Shown here in pieces: positions 18,528 to 28,784 of a stretch of DNA of 64,000 bases. Every line of letters starts with the position of its first letter. Position 1 is the stretch's first letter. Source of the DNA: Helicobacteraceae bacterium (GTDB taxonomy: Bacteria; Campylobacterota; Campylobacteria; Campylobacterales; Helicobacteraceae). The stretch is taken from NCBI GenBank assembly GCA_017508245.1, contig JAFVZI010000014.1, forward strand, positions 124,001 through 188,000, written 5' to 3'. Below the pieces are notes generated by a model. The model was given only the letters and a program-made list of their open reading frames with translations. It did no database searches and was not told where the DNA came from. The position numbers and the translations under genes are program-made.

Positions 18528-19487
18528 TTAAATTAAATTTGCAATTTCTTTTGTATGATAGCTAATGATAATATCTGCCCCGGCTCTCTTAAACGACACC
18601 ATCATCTCAAGTAATGTCCTTTCATAATCAATCAATCCAGCCAAAGCAGCAGCTTTTAGCATTGCATATTCACCGCTTACATTATAAACAGCTAGTGGAA
18701 GAAGGCTATTTTCTCTAATATCACGCACAATATCAAGATAACTAAGAACCGGTTTTACCATCAATATATCAGCACCTTCACTTTCATCTATTAAAGATTC
18801 TCTAATTGCCTCATTTCTATTTGCTGGATTTTGTTGATATGTCTTCCTATCACCAAAACTAGGAGTAGAATCTGCAACATCTCTAAAAGGTCCATAAAAT
18901 GCACTTGCGAATTTTGTGGAATAACTCATAATAAGTGTATTTACAAAATTATTAGAATCAAGGATATTCCTAATAGCCTTTATTTGTCCATCCATCATTG
19001 CACTTGGTGCAATAATATCCGCACCACTTGCAGCTAAAATCACCGCCTGTTTTGCTAGTATTTCTAAGGTTTTATCATTATCTACATAATTATTAGAATC
19101 CAAGATTCCACAATGTCCGTGGTCTGTATATTCACAAAAACACAAATCCACACTAATAATCATATCGCCAAATCTCTCTTTTATAGCACGCACCGCTCTA
19201 GCTACTATAGAATCTTGTGATAATGCACTAGAACCTATACTATCTTTAATATCTGGAATCCCAAATAAAATAATATGTGATACACCAAGATTCTGCAGAT
19301 TCTCACATTCTCTTAAAATATTATCAATGCTCATTTGATATACATCTGGCATAGATTTGATTTCATTCTTTATGTTATAGCCTTCGATAACAAACAATGG
19401 ATATATAAAATCACTAAGATAGATTCTATTCTCATTTAACATATCTCTTATTTTATCATTTTTCCTTAATCGTCTAAGTCGAATCAT
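18528..19487 (-). CDS. hemB: Delta-aminolevulinic acid dehydratase
   Basis: HemB joins two 5-aminolevulinate molecules to porphobilinogen in tetrapyrrole synthesis. The 319-residue protein has the zinc-type cysteine cluster [15 protein letters not shown] near residue 115, [10 protein letters not shown] near 160, and the two active-site lysines in [13 protein letters not shown] (near 194) and DILMVKP (near 246). It overlaps arsS by 4 bases, as in H. pylori (HP0163 beside HP0165). Confidence 0.97.
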   Translation of the reverse strand: MIRLRRLRKNDKIRDMLNENRIYLSDFIYPLFVIEGYNIKNEIKSMPDVYQMSIDNILRECENLQNLGVSHIILFGIPDIKDSIGSSALSQDSIVARAVRAIKERFGDMIISVDLCFCEYTDHGHCGILDSNNYVDNDKTLEILAKQAVILAASGADIIAPSAMMDGQIKAIRNILDSNNFVNTLIMSYSTKFASAFYGPFRDVADSTPSFGDRKTYQQNPANRNEAIRESLIDESEGADILMVKPVLSYLDIVRDIRENSLLPLAVYNVSGEYAMLKAAALAGLIDYERTLLEMMVSFKRAGADIIISYHTKEIANLI

Positions 19488-20755
19488 GATACTTCCTTAT
19501 TTATGCTAGTATCACTTACTATACAATCCCTAATATAAAAATAATGATTGCCATCTACATATTTATAATCAAGCACAAATTCTTGAGCTTCTATCATATT
19601 TTTTATAATATACATACCAAGTCCAAGCCCTCTTTTTTCATTATCGCTGCCATCACTATAAAATGGAGAAAAATATTTATTCAAATCATCTTTAAATGGC
19701 TTGCCTCGGTTTTGTATCACAAGATCTTTACCTTCTACAAAAATAACTACACGATGATCGTATGAATATTTAAGGGCATTATCTAATAAATTTTTCACAC
19801 TGAGACTCATTGCATCAAAGTCTGCAAATATCTCATCTTCCCTGCTCATAAGTATCACATTTCTTGGTCTTTCTTCTTCAATAAGTAGCATTCTATTTAT
19901 ATTATCAATCAAATCAATAAGCTTAAATCTCGTCTTAGAGATTTTATAATTATTTGTATTCATTTCTTCAATTTTTGCAAAGTTGTCGATTATAGCATTA
20001 AGTCTTGTAAAAACAGAGATCAATCTATTTTTTGCTTTTGTATCAGTCAGCATTTCTGTAACTATCCTACCTTTTGCAATAGGAGTTTTTAATTCGTGCA
20101 TAATAGAACGTAAAAATAAAACTCTAGCTTTATTCATTTTATCAATTGTATTTGCAGCCTTTGCAAACTCTCTACTTAATTCCCCTATTTCATCTTGATT
20201 ATTAGATATGACTTTTATATTCATATTGCCATTTGCAAACTTCTTGACTTCGCGTCTTAATAAGCTAAGTGGAAGAATTGATTTTAAAACAAGTATATAA
20301 AAAAATATAAGCGTAATGAAAGATAACAGTGCTATTACATGATATGTCGTATAATCACCGCCACTACTATAGTCTGTATAGACAAATTGCCTGCCATCTT
20401 TTATATTTTCCATAATAATATAATAATGCCCATCTATCTTTTTCACACTGACAATGACTTGCTTTTTATCATCATAAATTACTAGATAACGACGTGAAAC
20501 TTTAGCCAAAATATCAGAATCGGTAATTTGATAAAAACCAATATCACTAAGATATGCTTGCAAATCCTCTATGTCGTAACCAAACTTAAATAAATCATCT
20601 ATATTATCAATAACACCATCATATCTTTGTTCAATAGTTGTATTATTTTTATTTTTTTTTGAACCGATGAAATATAAAGAAAACAATACAAAGCTTATCG
20701 TGCTAAAAATAAACAGCAATGTTATCTTTACAATCAAAGAATCTGATTTTGGCAT
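19484..20755 (-). CDS. arsS: Acid-responsive sensor histidine kinase ArsS
   Basis: A 423-residue histidine kinase. Helix 1 is at about residues 10-30, then a periplasmic loop of about 110 residues, helix 2 near 140-160, a HAMP segment, and the dimerisation box [18 protein letters not shown] with the phosphoacceptor His. The N box is [12 protein letters not shown] and the G box [14 protein letters not shown]. In H. pylori ArsS senses low pH through periplasmic histidines and controls urease and acid-response genes through ArsR. The stop overlaps hemB, and arsR lies 9 bases upstream. Confidence 0.93.
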   Translation of the reverse strand: MPKSDSLIVKITLLFIFSTISFVLFSLYFIGSKKNKNNTTIEQRYDGVIDNIDDLFKFGYDIEDLQAYLSDIGFYQITDSDILAKVSRRYLVIYDDKKQVIVSVKKIDGHYYIIMENIKDGRQFVYTDYSSGGDYTTYHVIALLSFITLIFFYILVLKSILPLSLLRREVKKFANGNMNIKVISNNQDEIGELSREFAKAANTIDKMNKARVLFLRSIMHELKTPIAKGRIVTEMLTDTKAKNRLISVFTRLNAIIDNFAKIEEMNTNNYKISKTRFKLIDLIDNINRMLLIEEERPRNVILMSREDEIFADFDAMSLSVKNLLDNALKYSYDHRVVIFVEGKDLVIQNRGKPFKDDLNKYFSPFYSDGSDNEKRGLGLGMYIIKNMIEAQEFVLDYKYVDGNHYFYIRDCIVSDTSINKEVS

Positions 20756-20764
20756 TTAGTAAGC

Positions 20765-21448
20765 TTAGATATTTAATTTATAGCCAAAACCTCTTGCAGA
20801 GAGGATATACTTTGGATGTTTTACATCTTCACATATTTTACTTCGCAATCTACCTATAATCACATCGATACTTTTATAATCACCGTGCGATCTTATAGAA
20901 TCACACTTTTCTGCAATAACCGACCTAGAAAAAATATGATTTGGCTTAGACATAAATAGGGTCAGTATTTCATATTCAGCCCTTGTCAAATCTAATTTTT
21001 TACCTTTTAAAAATACACTCATATTGTCCTTATCCACAGTGAAATCTGAACTATACTGACTACCTAAGATGGACTGAGTTGGGACTATACTATATCTTCT
21101 AAGAACACTATTTATCCTTGCTAGCAACTCTTTTGGGTCGTATGGCTTTGGCAAATAATCGTCTGCGCCATATTCAAGTGCATCTATCTTATCTTGCGTA
21201 TCACTTCTTGCTGAAGATATAATAATTGGAATATTTTTATGCTTTGTTATTTTCTTGCAAACCTCTATGCCATCAATATTTGGCAAAGTTAAATCAAGAA
21301 GCAATAAATCATATTTTTGTTTTTCTATCGCTCTCATTCCCACTATTGGGTCCGGGTAGTTTGTAACATTTATATTATTTTCTTTTAAAAATTCAGATAA
21401 AATCTCTGCCAATTCTATGTCATCTTCTATCATTATTATTTCTATCAT
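20765..21448 (-). CDS. arsR: OmpR-family response regulator ArsR
   Basis: A 227-residue regulator with an intact receiver: acidic pair in IEDD, phosphoacceptor Asp52 in [13 protein letters not shown], and [12 protein letters not shown]. The C-terminal winged helix ends in [14 protein letters not shown]. Asp52 is the same numbering as in H. pylori ArsR (HP0166), which is essential there. It is paired with arsS directly downstream, giving a complete two-component system. Confidence 0.95.
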   Translation of the reverse strand: MIEIIMIEDDIELAEILSEFLKENNINVTNYPDPIVGMRAIEKQKYDLLLLDLTLPNIDGIEVCKKITKHKNIPIIISSARSDTQDKIDALEYGADDYLPKPYDPKELLARINSVLRRYSIVPTQSILGSQYSSDFTVDKDNMSVFLKGKKLDLTRAEYEILTLFMSKPNHIFSRSVIAEKCDSIRSHGDYKSIDVIIGRLRSKICEDVKHPKYILSARGFGYKLNI

Positions 21449-21459
21449 TTTATCGTTCC

Positions 21460-21798
21460 TTAATCTTGCTTATTAGATATTTCTTGAATTGCTTTTAATC
21501 TATCCTCAATAATATAAAGCTGATATTCAAGATAGCTAATCACCATCTCCAGTTTTCTTTCCAACGCAGTATCTCGTGCATTTTTTAATCCCTCAAATAA
21601 TACTAAAGACTTTTCTTTCAATCGAAGCAAAGTGATAATTTCATCATCAAAATTATTATTTTTTGTTTCTTCTCTTATATTGATAGAAATGTCTTGCTCT
21701 ACCTTTTTTATATCATTTCTTACATTATTATCAATATCAATCTTGGTTGCATTTCCTAACTCAGATATAGTAGATAATATGGCTTCTTTAGTATCCAA
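21460..21798 (-). CDS. Small coiled-coil protein upstream of arsR (HP0167 position)
   Basis: A 112-residue, strongly charged protein with no signal peptide or membrane helix. Most of residues 10-108 is predicted helical from heptad-like Leu/Ile spacing. It overlaps the preceding small gene by 11 bases and lies 11 bases before arsR, so the block probably forms one operon. H. pylori has an uncharacterised gene, HP0167, in the same position. No known motif seen. Confidence 0.7.
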   Translation of the reverse strand: MDTKEAILSTISELGNATKIDIDNNVRNDIKKVEQDISINIREETKNNNFDDEIITLLRLKEKSLVLFEGLKNARDTALERKLEMVISYLEYQLYIIEDRLKAIQEISNKQD

Positions 21799-22030
21799 TT
21801 AACCACCTCTCAAATTCTATTAGTTTCTCTTTAGAATCTGCATTTATAAAAGCATCATACATATCCATATTTAACCCGCTAATATTAATATCTCTTGTAG
21901 CAAGTCTCCTCAAAGATTCTTCTGCCTCAATATCATCTGGATGAAGAGACAATATGTTTCTATAAATTTTCACTACATTTTCCTTATTTCCCCTAATATC
22001 ATATATACTTGCTAAAAGATGTCTATCCAT
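21788..22030 (-). CDS. Small TPR-like helical protein (HP0168 position)
   Basis: I choose the ATG at 22030, preceded by GAGGAT on the minus strand. A longer TTG start at 22081 has no ribosome site. The 80-residue product begins MDRHLLASIYDIRGNKENVV and contains one TPR-like helix pair (YRNILSLHPDDIEAEESLRR). It starts the arsRS-hemB block and overlaps the next gene by 11 bases. Function unknown. Confidence 0.68.
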   Translation of the reverse strand: MDRHLLASIYDIRGNKENVVKIYRNILSLHPDDIEAEESLRRLATRDINISGLNMDMYDAFINADSKEKLIEFERWLIGY

Positions 22031-22096
22031 TTTATCCTCGCTTATACAACTATAGCTTTTAGTAAAGTGTGTGTTTTCCAAGGAAAATTTTTAAGG

Positions 22097-22102
22097 TATA
22101 AT
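22097..22102 (+). promoter_or_regulatory. Putative -10 element for the 22.2-25.5 kb plus-strand genes
   Basis: TATAAT lies 81 bases upstream of the ATG at 22183, in the spacer that diverges from the arsR block. Confidence 0.4.
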
Positions 22103-22182
22103 TTTAACAAAAATGAATTAAATTACAATAATACAATCTCTAAGTTGGTTTAAGTAATTTCTATAAAAGGTAAATATGTAAT

Positions 22183-22599
22183 ATGAGCAATATAGACAAA
22201 AAGGAAGAGCTAACAGAAACGCTTTTTAAATTGATTGAAGATATAGGTCATACTGAAGAATTGATAGAAGAAATAAAAAAAGAAACACATTTGATAAGAG
22301 ATACAATCAAGCAAGATATAGAACTAATTCAAGAAAAACTAGAACAACAATCAAAGGCTATTATTGCTGAGAATCCCGAAAATTCGGATGGGGATTCTGC
22401 GTTTAAAGAAATAAATCAAAAGATAGATAAATTAAACAATGAAATACAAAACTTGAAAAAATTAAAAAGTAATTCTATTGATATAAATGAATTAATAAAC
22501 TTAGATGATGCCACAGCACAAAAAAGTTATACTAAAAAAAGAAATAAAAAGATGGCAAACTATGATAGTTGGAATCTTATCTGCATTTTTAGTATTTAG
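22183..22599 (+). CDS. Coiled-coil protein, probably the 5' part of a frame-split gene
   Basis: A 138-codon ORF. Residues 1-110 are rich in Glu, Lys and Ile with coiled-coil spacing. The last ~25 codons look like out-of-frame reading. The next ORF (22505-22750) overlaps in the +1 frame and adds a basic stretch plus two membrane helices. A run of seven A at 22534-22540 lies in the overlap. With six A the two would join as one protein of about 189 residues: coiled coil, then membrane anchor. It may be a true mutation, a slippage switch or a sequencing error. Function unknown. Confidence 0.6.
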   Translation: MSNIDKKEELTETLFKLIEDIGHTEELIEEIKKETHLIRDTIKQDIELIQEKLEQQSKAIIAENPENSDGDSAFKEINQKIDKLNNEIQNLKKLKSNSIDINELINLDDATAQKSYTKKRNKKMANYDSWNLICIFSI

Positions 22600-22750
22600 T
22601 ATTGGATTTTTTATATTTAGTGGGCGTCTTTCAATGGAGATGGCTATAGTTTATATTGGATTTTCTATGCCGTTTTGTATAGCAATATATTCTATAAACA
22701 ATAATCTTAAAAAAATAAACTCACAAAAAAATGCTATCAAACAGAAATGA
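22505..22750 (+). CDS. Membrane-anchor part of the frame-split gene
   Basis: An 81-codon ORF whose product has two hydrophobic helices (about residues 20-38 and 44-62) followed by a Lys/Asn-rich tail. The first ~12 residues overlap the coiled-coil ORF in another frame, and no clear ribosome site precedes the ATG at 22505. That favours one split gene over an independent start. Alternatively it is a separate small membrane protein translated by coupling. Confidence 0.5.
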   Translation: MMPQHKKVILKKEIKRWQTMIVGILSAFLVFSIGFFIFSGRLSMEMAIVYIGFSMPFCIAIYSINNNLKKINSQKNAIKQK

Positions 22751-22783
22751 ACTTGACGATTTTAAAATAAAAAGGTTAATGAC

Positions 22784-23425
22784 TTGTTGATGCAATATAT
22801 AAAAATATTGATTTTACTAATATGTTTTGAGCGTATATTATTTGCAGATAATTTGATAGCACCGCCATATAGCAAAGAGAATCCCGCTCCTAATGCCTCA
22901 TATTATAGAAATGAAGGATTTAGAGCAGCTAGTTTTGGGTCAAATATCATTGCTAGAGATTTATTCTATAAATCGTGTATATTAGGAGACCAGCTTGGTT
23001 GTAACGCACTCAATGAAATTGATGCAAATCTCAGGATAGATTCTATAGTAATAAAAAAAGATGAATGCCATTTAGGCGATAAAGATGCGTGTTTTAATAT
23101 ATATCAATATTATTCTAATGAAGGCATTCTAGATAGCTTTAAAATAACTTGGTATCTATCAAAAGCGTGCAGGTTAGGTCATAAAAAAGCTTGCGATATT
23201 GAAGGTCAAAAAAACTACGTATTCATAAAAAATGAAAGACAAATTTTAAGCACACAATGTTTTAATAATGATGTATTAGCCTGTTATAAGCTAGCAAATA
23301 TTTATTTATTTGGTAATGGTGTAAAAAGAAATGCAAATTTCGCTATAAACCTACTTGCAAAATCTTGCAATGGTGGTCTAAAAAAAGCTTGCATAAAATA
23401 CAATCAAATCATCTCTCTAAAATAA
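22784..23425 (+). CDS. Secreted cysteine-rich Sel1-like repeat protein (Hcp type)
   Basis: A 213-residue protein with a signal peptide (YIKILILLICFERILFA). Cysteines are paired at fixed spacing in helical repeats: CHLGDKDACF, CRLGHKKACD, CFNNDVLACYKLA and CNGGLKKACIKY. The C-x7-C pattern is the disulfide-linked Sel1/TPR-like repeat of Helicobacter cysteine-rich proteins. Those are secreted to the periplasm or medium, and some interact with the host. The start is one of TTG 22784, TTG 22787 or ATG 22790; AAGG spacing favours the TTG at 22784. Confidence 0.82.
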   Translation: MLMQYIKILILLICFERILFADNLIAPPYSKENPAPNASYYRNEGFRAASFGSNIIARDLFYKSCILGDQLGCNALNEIDANLRIDSIVIKKDECHLGDKDACFNIYQYYSNEGILDSFKITWYLSKACRLGHKKACDIEGQKNYVFIKNERQILSTQCFNNDVLACYKLANIYLFGNGVKRNANFAINLLAKSCNGGLKKACIKYNQIISLK

Positions 23426-23471
23426 TTTTTAGATATTATTAGTTTTTTAGAAAAAAATATAAGTGATAAAA

Positions 23472-24560
23472 ATGGAATTTATTAATCTAAAGGCACAATA
23501 TAAAGAATATAAGGCTGAGATAAATCAAAAAATATATGAGATTCTAGAATCTTCAAGATTTATAATGGGAGAATACGTTAGTAGTTTTGAAAGAAGTTTG
23601 GCCAATTATGTTGGCATCAAATATGCTATTGGTTGTAGCAGTGGAACAGATGCACTAATCTTAGCTTTGAAGGCACTTGATATTAAAAAAGGTGATGAGG
23701 TGATAACTTCACCATTTAGTTTTATTGCAAGCATTGAAGCTATATTATTACTTGGAGCAACACCTGTATTTGTTGATATAGATGAAAAAACTTACAATCT
23801 AAATCCTTTGCTTCTAAAAAATGCTATTACGCCAAAGACAAAAGCTATCATTCCTGTATCTATATTTGGACAAATGGCTAGTTTGATAGAAATAAATAAA
23901 ATCGCAAACGGGATTCCAGTCATTGAAGATGCAGCACAAAGCTTTGGAGCAAGTCTTGTTGATAACAATAAAAAATACAAATCTTGCAATGCAAGTTTTA
24001 TGGCAACAACAAGCTTTTTCCCAAGCAAACCTCTTGGATGTTATGGCGATGGTGGAGCTATTTTTTGCAGTGATGATGAATTAAATGATAAACTAAGATG
24101 TCTTGTAAATCACGGGCAAACCAAGAGATACGAACATAGCTTTATTGGATTCAATGCTAGACTTGATGCCTTGCAAGCTGGAATCTTAGATGTTAAATTG
24201 AAATATTTAGATAGTGAAATTGCTCTTAGAGAGCAAAAAGCACAATACTATAATAAGCATTTAGAAAATGTGATCACGCCATTTGTAGAAAATGGGCATC
24301 AAAGCGTATATGCACAATATTCCATTAGATGCAAAGATAGAGAAAAGCTAATAAATAAACTAAATAAATGCAAGATACCATATGCCATACACTACCCTAT
24401 ACCACTTCATTTACAAGAAGTAGTACGCAATCTTGGTATATACAAAAAAGGTGATTTTAAAATTAGTGAAATGATATGTAATGAGATTCTATCAATCCCT
24501 TTTAGCCCATTTATCACAGAAGAAGAACAAGATAAAATAATAGAGTGTATAAATGGATAG
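23472..24560 (+). CDS. DegT/DnrJ/EryC1-type sugar aminotransferase (GnnB-like)
   Basis: A PLP-dependent sugar aminotransferase of about 362 residues. GCSSGTDALILALKAL is the phosphate/cofactor loop, VIEDAAQSFGA holds the Asp that contacts PLP, and FFPSKPLGCYGDGGA holds the PLP lysine. The ATG at 23472 fits better than the GTG at 23463. Its stop overlaps the following oxidoreductase gene. That order matches the GnnB/GnnA pair, which makes UDP-GlcNAc3N for lipid A with amide-linked chains in C. jejuni. A role in another surface amino sugar cannot be excluded. Confidence 0.75.
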   Translation: MEFINLKAQYKEYKAEINQKIYEILESSRFIMGEYVSSFERSLANYVGIKYAIGCSSGTDALILALKALDIKKGDEVITSPFSFIASIEAILLLGATPVFVDIDEKTYNLNPLLLKNAITPKTKAIIPVSIFGQMASLIEINKIANGIPVIEDAAQSFGASLVDNNKKYKSCNASFMATTSFFPSKPLGCYGDGGAIFCSDDELNDKLRCLVNHGQTKRYEHSFIGFNARLDALQAGILDVKLKYLDSEIALREQKAQYYNKHLENVITPFVENGHQSVYAQYSIRCKDREKLINKLNKCKIPYAIHYPIPLHLQEVVRNLGIYKKGDFKISEMICNEILSIPFSPFITEEEQDKIIECING

Positions 24561-25506
24561 AATAGCAAAAATTGCATTACTTGGTATCGGCAAGATGGGG
24601 CAAAACCATCTTAGAATCCTAAGTATGCTAAAGGATGTAGATATTGCATTTATATACGATATAAATGAAGAAGTCTGCAAGGAAATAGCAAAAAAATTTA
24701 ATGTAAAAGTATCAAAGGATTTAGATTCTGATTTGGCACAATGTGATGGTGTAATAATCGTAACTCCGACATTTACACATTTTGATTATATAAATAAAGT
24801 AAGTGATTATGTAAAAAATATATTTGTGGAAAAACCACTAACAAACACTCTAGAATCCTCTCAAATAATACTAGATTTAGCCAAACAAAAAAGATTAAAT
24901 ATCCAAGTTGGTTTTATTGAACGATACAATCCAGCAATAATAACTCTAAAAAATATATTGCAAAATACACATAAAATAATAAATATTGATTTGATTAGAA
25001 CAAATAAAATGAGCAATAGAATAACAGATGTTGATGTGATAATTGATTTGATGATACACGATATTGATTTAGCGCTTAATCTAAATGGCGAAATAGAAGA
25101 AATATACTCACAAGGTGTGATAATAAATGGAATGATTGAGTATGCAAGAGCTGTGCTTACACATAAAAATGGTATCTTCTCAAATATTGTTGCAAGCAGA
25201 ATCACAGAAAAACGAATTAGGCAAATAAGCATTACAACCGATAGCGAATACATTGATTGCAACCTACTTAGTAAGGAAGTTTTTGTAAATAAACAAAGTG
25301 TAGAACAGAGATTTGGCAATGTATCAATCAGCTCAAATACCGAAACAATAGAAGTGCGAGCTCAAGAGTCTTTACTCTTAGAGTTAATAGATTTTATCAC
25401 TCTATGTAAAGGAAATGAAGTTAAAAACAATATACCAAATCAATATGATGGTATGATGGCGATGGAAATCGCATATAAGATACAAGAACAAATACACAAA
25501 AAGTAA
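24553..25506 (+). CDS. Gfo/Idh/MocA-family sugar oxidoreductase (GnnA-like)
   Basis: A 317-residue NAD-dependent sugar dehydrogenase. The Rossmann start is IALLGIGKMGQNHLRILS, EKPLTNT lies near residue 96 (catalytic Lys of the EKP motif), and DLMIHDIDLALNL near residue 165 is the conserved H-D active-site region. It overlaps the aminotransferase gene by 8 bases. Together they can oxidise C3 of a UDP-HexNAc and aminate it. GnnA is the inferred subfamily; WlbA/WbpB-like use on an acidic sugar is the alternative. Confidence 0.72.
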   Translation: MDRIAKIALLGIGKMGQNHLRILSMLKDVDIAFIYDINEEVCKEIAKKFNVKVSKDLDSDLAQCDGVIIVTPTFTHFDYINKVSDYVKNIFVEKPLTNTLESSQIILDLAKQKRLNIQVGFIERYNPAIITLKNILQNTHKIINIDLIRTNKMSNRITDVDVIIDLMIHDIDLALNLNGEIEEIYSQGVIINGMIEYARAVLTHKNGIFSNIVASRITEKRIRQISITTDSEYIDCNLLSKEVFVNKQSVEQRFGNVSISSNTETIEVRAQESLLLELIDFITLCKGNEVKNNIPNQYDGMMAMEIAYKIQEQIHKK

Positions 25507-25509
25507 ATA

Positions 25510-26220
25510 TTAGCTATTTGCTTTTTTAAACACTATCCTTGAGGTTATAAGATATATGTATCTAATTAATCCAAACAATATATATAAGCTTATTAAGATA
25601 AATATACCTTCTATTGGGCGTACAAATAATATAGCAAGGATAATTACAAGCATAATGAAACTGGATAATCTCCATTTTACTTGTTTAAAATTAGGATAAC
25701 GCACATTACTAACCATAAGGATTCCAACCAAAAATGCTGCAATTAAAAGATACATGGAATATTCTTTAAACAAATCATATCGAATCTTTAATACTATCAT
25801 AGTAGCTACAAAAATAGCAGCTGATGGTATTGGAAGTCCTATAAAATATTTGCTTATTTCATTGCTTGTAACGATATTAAATCTAGCAAGTCTGATAGCT
25901 CCAAAAACTACAAAAAGGCAGCTCACCATTGCACCAAATCTATCATAATATTGCCCGATTGAAAAATACAACAATATCGCAGGCGCACAACCAAATGCAA
26001 TAACATCACAAAGAGAATCAAATTCAACCCCAAATTTACTTGCTGTATTTGTTATTCTCGCAACTCTACCATCAAGACCATCAAATATCATTGATATAAT
26101 TACAAGCCAACAAGCAAATTCTATCCTGCCTTTGGACGCATATATAATGCTTAACACTCCCAAAAAAGCACTTGTAGCTGTGAATAAATTTGGAATGATG
26201 AATAATGGATTAATCTTCAT
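25510..26220 (-). CDS. pssA: CDP-diacylglycerol--serine O-phosphatidyltransferase
   Basis: PssA makes phosphatidylserine, the precursor of phosphatidylethanolamine. The 236-residue membrane protein has the CDP-alcohol phosphotransferase motif in full: DGLDGRVARITNTASKFG followed by VEFDSLCD near residues 47-72. About seven helices follow. The gene ends 3 bases from the convergent oxidoreductase gene. It follows a Psd-like gene and ftsH, as in H. pylori (HP1071 after HP1070 and HP1069). Confidence 0.95.
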   Translation of the reverse strand: MKINPLFIIPNLFTATSAFLGVLSIIYASKGRIEFACWLVIISMIFDGLDGRVARITNTASKFGVEFDSLCDVIAFGCAPAILLYFSIGQYYDRFGAMVSCLFVVFGAIRLARFNIVTSNEISKYFIGLPIPSAAIFVATMIVLKIRYDLFKEYSMYLLIAAFLVGILMVSNVRYPNFKQVKWRLSSFIMLVIILAILFVRPIEGIFILISLYILFGLIRYIYLITSRIVFKKANS

Positions 26221-26235
26221 AATATCCTTCTTTAA

Positions 26236-26871
26236 TCAAATTTTTGCAAGCAAACTTTGCCCGGCAAAAATATTATCACCTCTTTGGACCTTAATATCAC
26301 ATAAAGAATGTATGTTTAATATCAAATATCCATATTTCATAAATCCTATTCTATCACCTGCAAAAGCTAGATTTACATCATATATACTAACTTTATTCCA
26401 AACCTCAGGGAGTAATTCTATAGAATAAATTATATTATTATTCTTTATTCCATTGATACAATGCCTTGTATTTAATACTTCTTTTAATATTTCATTATCT
26501 TTGATAAATAAGCCATACTTATAAATAGCATCAATAGAATCTACAAACATAGGCGTCCTAAGTATCCCAACATCAAACAATCCAATCTCTATTTTTATTG
26601 TCACTTCATTATCATTTATAGAAATATCACGAATTATTCCATCACATGGCGCAACAATCATATCATCTTTGCGATATTTAGATATCCTTTCTGGATTTCT
26701 AAAAAGCACGATAAAAAATAAACAAACAATAAAAAATATTAATGCAAAAACCTGCAAGTGTATAAAAATACAAAGAAGTACCAAAAGGCTACTAAACAAT
26801 ACAGGCTTTATGCCCTCTTTTGCGATGATTTGATTTGCAGTTTGTTCATTTTTCGTTTTATTCATTGTCAA
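26236..26871 (-). CDS. Phosphatidylserine decarboxylase-like membrane protein without the cleavage serine (HP1070 position)
   Basis: A 211-residue protein with two N-terminal helices (about residues 22-55), then RNPER and VAPCDGIIRDI, which match archaeal-type phosphatidylserine decarboxylases. Near the C-terminus, active Psd enzymes have a Gly-Ser pair that self-cleaves to form the pyruvoyl cofactor. Here the region reads AGDRIGFMKYGYLI, with Tyr where Ser is expected. The fold is probably kept, but the pyruvoyl chemistry seems lost. It lies between ftsH (4-base overlap) and pssA. A lipid-related role is inferred from position only. Confidence 0.7.
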   Translation of the reverse strand: MTMNKTKNEQTANQIIAKEGIKPVLFSSLLVLLCIFIHLQVFALIFFIVCLFFIVLFRNPERISKYRKDDMIVAPCDGIIRDISINDNEVTIKIEIGLFDVGILRTPMFVDSIDAIYKYGLFIKDNEILKEVLNTRHCINGIKNNNIIYSIELLPEVWNKVSIYDVNLAFAGDRIGFMKYGYLILNIHSLCDIKVQRGDNIFAGQSLLAKI

Positions 26872-28769
26872 TTATCTAGCTGTTCGCGTGCTACAAGCCG
26901 TGTAGGTAGATTATTTTTTACCTCAAACTCAGATATAATATCTCTTACTCTACTGCCATCTATAACCTCTTTTTCAAAAAGCTCACCTACCATCAATTCT
27001 ATAGCTTCTTTATAGTCGGTTAGAGTTTGTTTTACGAAGTTATATCTATCATTTAGTGTTGATTTTATAAAATTATCCATTTCTTCAGCAGTTTTTTCAC
27101 TAAATTCTCTTTGATTTCCAAGTCCGCCACCTAAGAAGTTATTACGTGGCTTTTCTAACACCATTAATCCACTAACATCTGTCATACCATAATAGCTAAT
27201 CATTGATTTTATAATATCTGTTGCTCTTTCCAAATCATTGCTAGCACCTGTTGAAATCTCTCCTAAAAACACATCTTCTGCGGCTCTACCACTTAGCAAA
27301 ACATCTACTTCTGCTATTAACTCGTGCTTTTGCATTAAATATCTATTTTCTTCCGGAGTATGCAAAGTATATCCAAGAGCTGCCATTCCACGAGGTATAA
27401 TAGACACTTTATTTACCTTACTTGCACCCTCTGTCATCTCCGCAATCACAGCGTGTCCGCTTTCGTGATAAGCTACAATTTTTTTCTCTTTTGGTGAGAT
27501 TCTACGCGATTTTTTCTCTAATCCTGCGATACTTCTCTCAACTGCTTCTCGGAAATCTTGCTGTGAGACTTCTTGTTTATTAGCCCTACCTGCAAGCAAT
27601 GCGGCTTCATTTATAATATTTGCCAAATCAGCACCTGCAAGCCCAGCAGTAAGTCTAGCTATCTCTTGCAAATCTACATCACGACTTAATTTAACAGATT
27701 TTATATGAACTTTTAGAATATCTACCCTTCCATTAAAATCTGGTTTATCTACCAAAACTTGCCTATCAAATCTTCCGGGTCTAAGAAGTGCTGGGTCTAA
27801 CACCTCTGGTCTATTTGTAGCAGCCAAAACAATAACTGGGGAACTATCGGAGTTGAATCCATCCATCTCTGCTAAAAGTTGATTTAGAGTTTGTTCTCTT
27901 TCGTCATTACCACTTATCATACCACCTGCAGCCCTTGATTTGCCTATAGCATCGATTTCATCAATGAATATAATGCTTGGAGCTTCCTTTTTTGCCATAT
28001 CAAACAAATCACGTACACGACTTGCTCCAAGTCCTACAAACATTTCAATAAAACTACTTCCACTCATTGAAAAAAATGGCACATTTGCTTCACCTGCAAC
28101 AGCTTTTGCAAGCAAAGTTTTGCCTGTACCCGGAGGTCCAACAAGCAATACACCTTTTGGAATCTTTGCACCAATGCTTGCATATCTATCTGGATATTTT
28201 AGAAAATCAACAATTTCTACAACTTCTTCTTTTGCCTCTTTATTTCCTGCCATATCATCGAATCTTACCTTTGGCTTTTCAGCATTGACAAGTTTTTTTG
28301 AATTTCCCATACCAAAGATTCCATTACCCATACTTTTTTGCATCCTACTTGCCATAAACATCCATAAAGCAAGTATAATAAATACAGGTACAAGCCAGCC
28401 TAGCATATCAGTAAACCAATTAGTCTCACTAAAACCACTATAAGGAATAGATTTAGAATCTAGCAGTGGAACAAGAGAACTATCATTTACTTTTTTGGCA
28501 GTATAGACAATCTTTTGACCATCTTTATTTCCCTGAGCTTTGATGATAGTTTGTCCAATGCTTACTTGTTCAACTTCTTTATTTTCTATCAATTGTTTTA
28601 ATTCATAATAGCTTATAGTTTGTGCGACACCACCGCTTAACACAGAACCACCAGGTGAAAAAACCTTAAATACCAAAATCATAATGACGGTAAAAATAGC
28701 AAAAATTAATAGCGGATTCCTACCCATTGGATTATTTGGTTTATTGTTTTGATTATTATTTTGTCTCAT
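26868..28769 (-). CDS. ftsH: ATP-dependent zinc metalloprotease FtsH
   Basis: FtsH is a hexameric membrane protease that degrades misassembled membrane proteins and regulatory proteins. The 633-residue protein has two N-terminal helices (about residues 18-36 and 115-135) around a small periplasmic domain. The AAA domain has [31 protein letters not shown] and the second-region-of-homology arginines. The zinc site is [10 protein letters not shown] near residue 429. The sequence begins with an Asn/Gln-rich stretch. Confidence 0.98.
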   Translation of the reverse strand: MRQNNNQNNKPNNPMGRNPLLIFAIFTVIMILVFKVFSPGGSVLSGGVAQTISYYELKQLIENKEVEQVSIGQTIIKAQGNKDGQKIVYTAKKVNDSSLVPLLDSKSIPYSGFSETNWFTDMLGWLVPVFIILALWMFMASRMQKSMGNGIFGMGNSKKLVNAEKPKVRFDDMAGNKEAKEEVVEIVDFLKYPDRYASIGAKIPKGVLLVGPPGTGKTLLAKAVAGEANVPFFSMSGSSFIEMFVGLGASRVRDLFDMAKKEAPSIIFIDEIDAIGKSRAAGGMISGNDEREQTLNQLLAEMDGFNSDSSPVIVLAATNRPEVLDPALLRPGRFDRQVLVDKPDFNGRVDILKVHIKSVKLSRDVDLQEIARLTAGLAGADLANIINEAALLAGRANKQEVSQQDFREAVERSIAGLEKKSRRISPKEKKIVAYHESGHAVIAEMTEGASKVNKVSIIPRGMAALGYTLHTPEENRYLMQKHELIAEVDVLLSGRAAEDVFLGEISTGASNDLERATDIIKSMISYYGMTDVSGLMVLEKPRNNFLGGGLGNQREFSEKTAEEMDNFIKSTLNDRYNFVKQTLTDYKEAIELMVGELFEKEVIDGSRVRDIISEFEVKNNLPTRLVAREQLDN

Positions 28770-28784
28770 TATATTCCTTTGCGA

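Noticed and set aside
24861-25319. 152-codon ORF on the minus strand opposite the oxidoreductase
   Set aside because: Hydrophobic antisense reading of a gene with clear family motifs.
27940-28443. 167-codon ORF on the plus strand opposite ftsH
   Set aside because: ftsH on the minus strand is complete and certain; the ORF has no ribosome site and its residues read as an antisense shadow.
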